Origin: Streptomyces sp. NRRL F-6131
Lineage (GTDB): Bacteria > Actinomycetota > Actinomycetes > Streptomycetales > Streptomycetaceae
DNA: 24,361 nt
Assembly: GCA_000719695.1 (NCBI GenBank)
Contig: JOHN01000089.1
Coordinates: forward strand, 1 to 24,361
Direction: 5' to 3'
In this document: piece after piece, positions 21,434-24,361 of the stretch
Position numbering within the stretch: position 1 is the stretch's first letter
Layout of the letters: each line of letters opens with the position of its first letter
Program-made: the position numbers and the translations under genes
Notes under the pieces: model-generated
Told to the model about the DNA's origin: nothing
Databases searched by the model: none
The model's input: the letters and a program-made list of their open reading frames with translations, nothing else

Positions 21434-24040
21434 TCATGCGGGAGCCGCCGGGAGCTCCGGCCCGACCGGGTCCCGCCCGTCCTCGTGCTCGGGCACGCGC
21501 TCGGGCACGCGCTCGGCGGCCGGCAGCGTGACCACCATGGTCAGTCCGCCGCCCGGGGTGTCCTCGGCGGTCACGGTGCCGTCCATCGCCTCGACGAAGC
21601 CGCGCGCCACCGCGAGGCCGAGACCCACCCCGGCACCGCGCGGCGCGTCGCCGTACCGCTGGAACGGCGCGAAGATCCGCTCCTTGGCCTCCTCCGGCAC
21701 CCCCGGCCCCCGGTCCACGATCCGCAGCTCGACCCTGCCCGGCCCACCCGGCGGCCGCAGGGCACCGGCCTTGACCAGCACCTTCACCCCGGCCGGGCTG
21801 TACTTCACGGCGTTCTCGATCAGATTCGCGAGCGAACGCTCCAGCAGACCGCCGTCCGCCCGGATCATCGGCAGGGACTCCGGCACGTCCAGCCGGACGG
21901 CCCCGTGCGGGACGCCGCCCAGCGCGAACGGCACCACCTCGTCCAGGTCCGTCTCCTGGATCAGCGGGGTGACCGTGCCGGTCTGCAGCCGGCTCATGTC
22001 GAGCAGGTTGTTGATCAGGTGGTCGAGCCGGTCGGCCCCCGCCTCGATCCCGGCCAGCAGCTCCGCCTCGTCCTCCTCGTCCCACTCCACGTCCGCCGAG
22101 CGGAGCGAACTCACCGAGGCCTTGATCCCGGCGAGCGGGGTCCGCAGGTCGTGCGAGACGGCGGCCAGCAGCGCCGTCCGGATCCGGTTGCCCTCCGCCT
22201 CCCGGCGGGCGGCCGCGGCCTCCCCGGCCAGCCGGCGCCGTTCCAGGACCACGGCCGCCTGGGCGGCGAACGCCCCGAGCAGCCGGCGGTCCTCGCCCGG
22301 CAGCACCCGGCCGCGCAGTGCCAGGGCCAGGTTCTCCCCGATCGGCACGTCCACGTCGGCCGTCTCCGGCCGCTCCGGCGGTCGCGGGCCCGAGGACGCC
22401 ACCGGCTGCCACGCCCCGAGCGGATCGGGCCGCTCCAACAGCGCGGCCGCCTCCTGCTGGAAGGTCTCCCTGACCTGCTCCAGCACAGCGGTCAGCACCC
22501 CGTCCCCGCTCGGCGCCCCGCGCAGGACCGTGCCGGCGAGCGCACTGAGCGTCTGCGCCTCGGTCTGACTGCGGGCCGCCTGATGGGTCCGCCGCGCCGC
22601 CAGGTCCACCACGCTGGACACGGCGATGCCGACCGCGGTGAATATCGCCACCGCCATGATGTTCTGCGGCTCGTCGATCGTGAAGGTGTGGATCGGCGGA
22701 GCAAAGTAGTAGTTCAGCGCCGAGGACGCGACCAGCGCCGAGGCGATCGCCGGGAACAGCCCGCCGACCAGCGCCGCGCAGACCGTCAGCGACAGGAACA
22801 GCAGCATGTCCGTGGTCAGGCCGAGACCGTCGACGTTGGTCAGCACCAGCGCCAGCAGCGGCGGCCCCGCCACCCCGATCAGCCAACCCGCGACCGTCCG
22901 CGTCCGGCCCAGATCGGTCACCTTGCGGATCGGAATCCGTCCACGCCCCTTCGCCGCGTGCTCATGGGTGACGATGTGCACGTCGATGTCGCCCGACTCA
23001 CGGGTCACCGTGCCGCTCACACCCGGGCCGTAGACGTACTGCCAGGCCGGCCGCCGACTGGTGCCGAGCACGATCTGGGTGGCGTTCACCCCCCGCGCGA
23101 ACTCCAGCAGTCCGGCGGCCGGATCGTCACCCAGCACCGCGTGGTACGAACCGCCCAGGCTCTCCACCAGCGCCCGCTGCTCGATCAGCGTCTGCGACGA
23201 CCCCGACCCGGAGCCGACCAGCCCGTCCGACCGGGAGATGTGCACGGCCAGCAGCTCACCGCCCGACCCGCGGGCCGCGATCCTGGCCGCCCGCCGGATC
23301 AGCGTGGCACCCTCCGGACCGCCCGTCAGCCCGACCACGATCCGCTCGCGCGCCTGCCAGGTGCCCTGGATCCCCTGCTCGGCCCGGTACTTCTGCAAGT
23401 ACTCGTCGACCCGGTCGGCCGTCCACAGCAGCGCCAGTTCCCGCAGCGCCGTCAGGTTCCCCGGCCGGAAGTAGTTGGCGAGCGCCGCGTCGACCTTCTC
23501 CGGCGCGTACACGTTGCCGTGCGCCAGGCGTCGGCGCAGTGCCTGCGGCGACATGTCGACCAACTCGATCTGGTCCGCGCGCCGCACGACCTCGTCCGGC
23601 ACCGTCTCCCGCTGCCGCACCCCCGTGATGCCCTCGACGACATCGCCGAGCGACTCCAGGTGCTGGATGTTCACCGTCGATATGACGTCGATCCCGGCCG
23701 CGAGCAGCTCCTCGACGTCCTGCCACCGCTTCTCGTTCCGGCACCCCGGCACATTGGTGTGCGCCAGTTCGTCCACCAGCGCGACCTGCGGCCGGCGCGC
23801 CAGCACCGCGTCCAGGTCCATCTCGGTGAAACCGGCCCCGCGATGCGTCAGCTCCCGCCGGGGCACCAGCTCCAGACCGTCCAGCTGCGCCGCCGTGTGC
23901 CGGCGCCCGTGATCCTCGACGAACGCCACCACGACGTCCGTGCCGCGCTCCAGCCGCCGGTGCGCCTCGGCGAGCATGGCGTACGTCTTGCCGACCCCGG
24001 GGGCCGCCCCGAGGTAGATCCGTAGCCTGCCGCGTCCCAT
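21434..24040 (-). CDS. kdpD: KdpD potassium-sensing histidine kinase
   Basis: Membrane sensor kinase of the KdpDE system, about 868 residues. The cytosolic N-terminal KdpD domain starts RLRIYLGAAPGVGKTYAML, with Walker A GAAPGVGKT at 11-19 and Walker B VALVDELAHTN near 86-96. A universal-stress-protein-like domain follows (RIVVGLTGGPEGATLI, IVLGTSRRPAWQY), then four membrane segments (about 395-490, WLIGVAGPPLLALVLT to FTAVGIAVSSVVDLA). A GAF-like region precedes the kinase core with His630 in AVSHDLRTPLAG, the N box LANLIENAVKYS and the G boxes VDRGPGVP and GVGLGLAVARG. All catalytic motifs are intact. ATG 24040 gives the family start MGRG; ATG 24049 is possible. It lies just downstream of the rRNA operon terminator, not beside kdpFABC. 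Confidence 0.95.
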   Translation of the reverse strand: MGRGRLRIYLGAAPGVGKTYAMLAEAHRRLERGTDVVVAFVEDHGRRHTAAQLDGLELVPRRELTHRGAGFTEMDLDAVLARRPQVALVDELAHTNVPGCRNEKRWQDVEELLAAGIDVISTVNIQHLESLGDVVEGITGVRQRETVPDEVVRRADQIELVDMSPQALRRRLAHGNVYAPEKVDAALANYFRPGNLTALRELALLWTADRVDEYLQKYRAEQGIQGTWQARERIVVGLTGGPEGATLIRRAARIAARGSGGELLAVHISRSDGLVGSGSGSSQTLIEQRALVESLGGSYHAVLGDDPAAGLLEFARGVNATQIVLGTSRRPAWQYVYGPGVSGTVTRESGDIDVHIVTHEHAAKGRGRIPIRKVTDLGRTRTVAGWLIGVAGPPLLALVLTNVDGLGLTTDMLLFLSLTVCAALVGGLFPAIASALVASSALNYYFAPPIHTFTIDEPQNIMAVAIFTAVGIAVSSVVDLAARRTHQAARSQTEAQTLSALAGTVLRGAPSGDGVLTAVLEQVRETFQQEAAALLERPDPLGAWQPVASSGPRPPERPETADVDVPIGENLALALRGRVLPGEDRRLLGAFAAQAAVVLERRRLAGEAAAARREAEGNRIRTALLAAVSHDLRTPLAGIKASVSSLRSADVEWDEEDEAELLAGIEAGADRLDHLINNLLDMSRLQTGTVTPLIQETDLDEVVPFALGGVPHGAVRLDVPESLPMIRADGGLLERSLANLIENAVKYSPAGVKVLVKAGALRPPGGPGRVELRIVDRGPGVPEEAKERIFAPFQRYGDAPRGAGVGLGLAVARGFVEAMDGTVTAEDTPGGGLTMVVTLPAAERVPERVPEHEDGRDPVGPELPAAPA

Positions 24041-24049
24041 GTGCACCAT

Positions 24050-24237
24050 TCTTGATCCGGTCGAACCCGGCGGCCATCCCGGACACCAGTTCCCTTCGCC
24101 TTCGAGACTACGGCGCAGGCGGCGTTCCGCCAGCGATCCGGGCTCTGAGCTGGGAGTTTTAGCGCGATTTTGATGGGTCCCGAGGGGACTCAAGGGTGCC
24201 GGGACTGCCGTGGTGGTGAGAAATGGCGGTGAACGCA
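24050..24237 (-). promoter_or_regulatory. Upstream region of kdpD
   Basis: About 190 bp between the rRNA operon terminator and kdpD. On the minus strand an A/T-rich patch, CATCAAAATCGCGCTAAAAC (24175-24156), stands out in this GC-rich DNA. It may hold the kdpD promoter or a KdpE site, but I cannot assign boxes. No other ORF is convincing. Confidence 0.35.
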
Positions 24238-24272
24238 AAGAACCCCCATCCGGGATCCGGATGGGGGTTCTT
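24238..24272 (-). terminator. Terminator of the rRNA operon
   Basis: 16-bp perfect arms (24238-24253 and 24257-24272) with a 3-nt loop, immediately 3' of the 5S gene on the minus strand. The AACCCCCATCC stem type is common after streptomycete rRNA operons. Confidence 0.88.
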
Positions 24273-24280
24273 CGTGAATG

Positions 24281-24361
24281 ATTGTTCGGCGGCGTCCTAC
24301 TCTCCCACAGGGTCCCCCCTGCAGTACCATCGGCGCTGTGAGGCTTAGCTTCCGGGTTCGG
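24281..24361 (-). rRNA. rrf: 5S ribosomal RNA, 3' part (5' part outside window)
   Basis: Read on the minus strand, the end of the window gives CCGAACCCGGAAGCTAAGCC, then CGCCGATGGTACTGCAGGGG, then GGAGAGTAGGACGCCGCCGA. These are the conserved loop and 3' strand of actinobacterial 5S rRNA. About 81 of ~120 nt are present. The 3' end is set near 24281 by analogy and may be off by a few bases. A 16S-23S pair is expected upstream, to the right of the window. Confidence 0.95.

Overview
The window is very GC-rich and shows strong third-position G/C bias, frequent GTG starts, 4-nt start/stop overlaps and a streptomycete-type 5S rRNA. It looks like chromosomal DNA of a Streptomyces or Kitasatospora species. 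I see no insertion sequence, phage gene or CRISPR array.

Layout. (1) 1-3900, minus strand: a two-gene RNA-repair operon, hen1 then pnkp. pnkp is cut by the left edge. (2) 4029-5018, plus: dapD of lysine/diaminopimelate synthesis, followed by a strong hairpin terminator. (3) 5019-8158: a 72-residue small ORF (plus) whose 3' end overlaps a DUF6099-type gene (minus), a pair of DnaA-box-like sites, and a MazG-like pyrophosphohydrolase translationally coupled to an AAA/ABC-type ATPase. (4) 8336-11197, minus: an RlmA/TlrB-type rRNA methyltransferase gene and a coupled tandem pair of ATP-grasp ligase genes of unknown substrate. (5) 11531-13598: a GNAT acetyltransferase, a ribbon-helix-helix/Fic-like toxin-antitoxin pair with a clear palindromic operator, and a 65-residue conserved-looking protein. 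(6) 13735-20504: an actinobacterial core neighbourhood made of a TrmA/RlmD-type RNA methyltransferase, a KimA-like potassium permease, two RCK/TrkA proteins (CeoB, CeoC), a DUF3159 membrane protein and an OB-fold protein. From memory it matches the Rv2689c-Rv2694c region of Mycobacterium tuberculosis. (7) 20625-24361, minus: kdpE, kdpD, a terminator and the 3' part of a 5S rRNA gene, so an rRNA operon lies to the right.

How the genes fit together. Regions 6 and 7 form a potassium-themed stretch: a KimA-like importer, two cytosolic NAD-binding RCK proteins, and the KdpDE two-component system without kdpFABC beside it. Several genes act on RNA: Pnkp, Hen1, the RlmA-like enzyme and the TrmA-like enzyme.

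The most striking observation concerns the RNA-repair operon. The Pnkp kinase and phosphatase motifs are intact, but the visible ligase domain has Leu570 where the adenylated lysine should be, and its next motif is also altered. In Hen1 the N-terminal half is well preserved, but key metal-binding residues of the methyltransferase are missing. This suggests an RNA end-healing system that has lost, or is losing, its sealing and 3'-end methylation steps. A second recurring feature is a -10-like hexamer placed 6-7 nt before the start codon of six genes, which points to leaderless transcripts.
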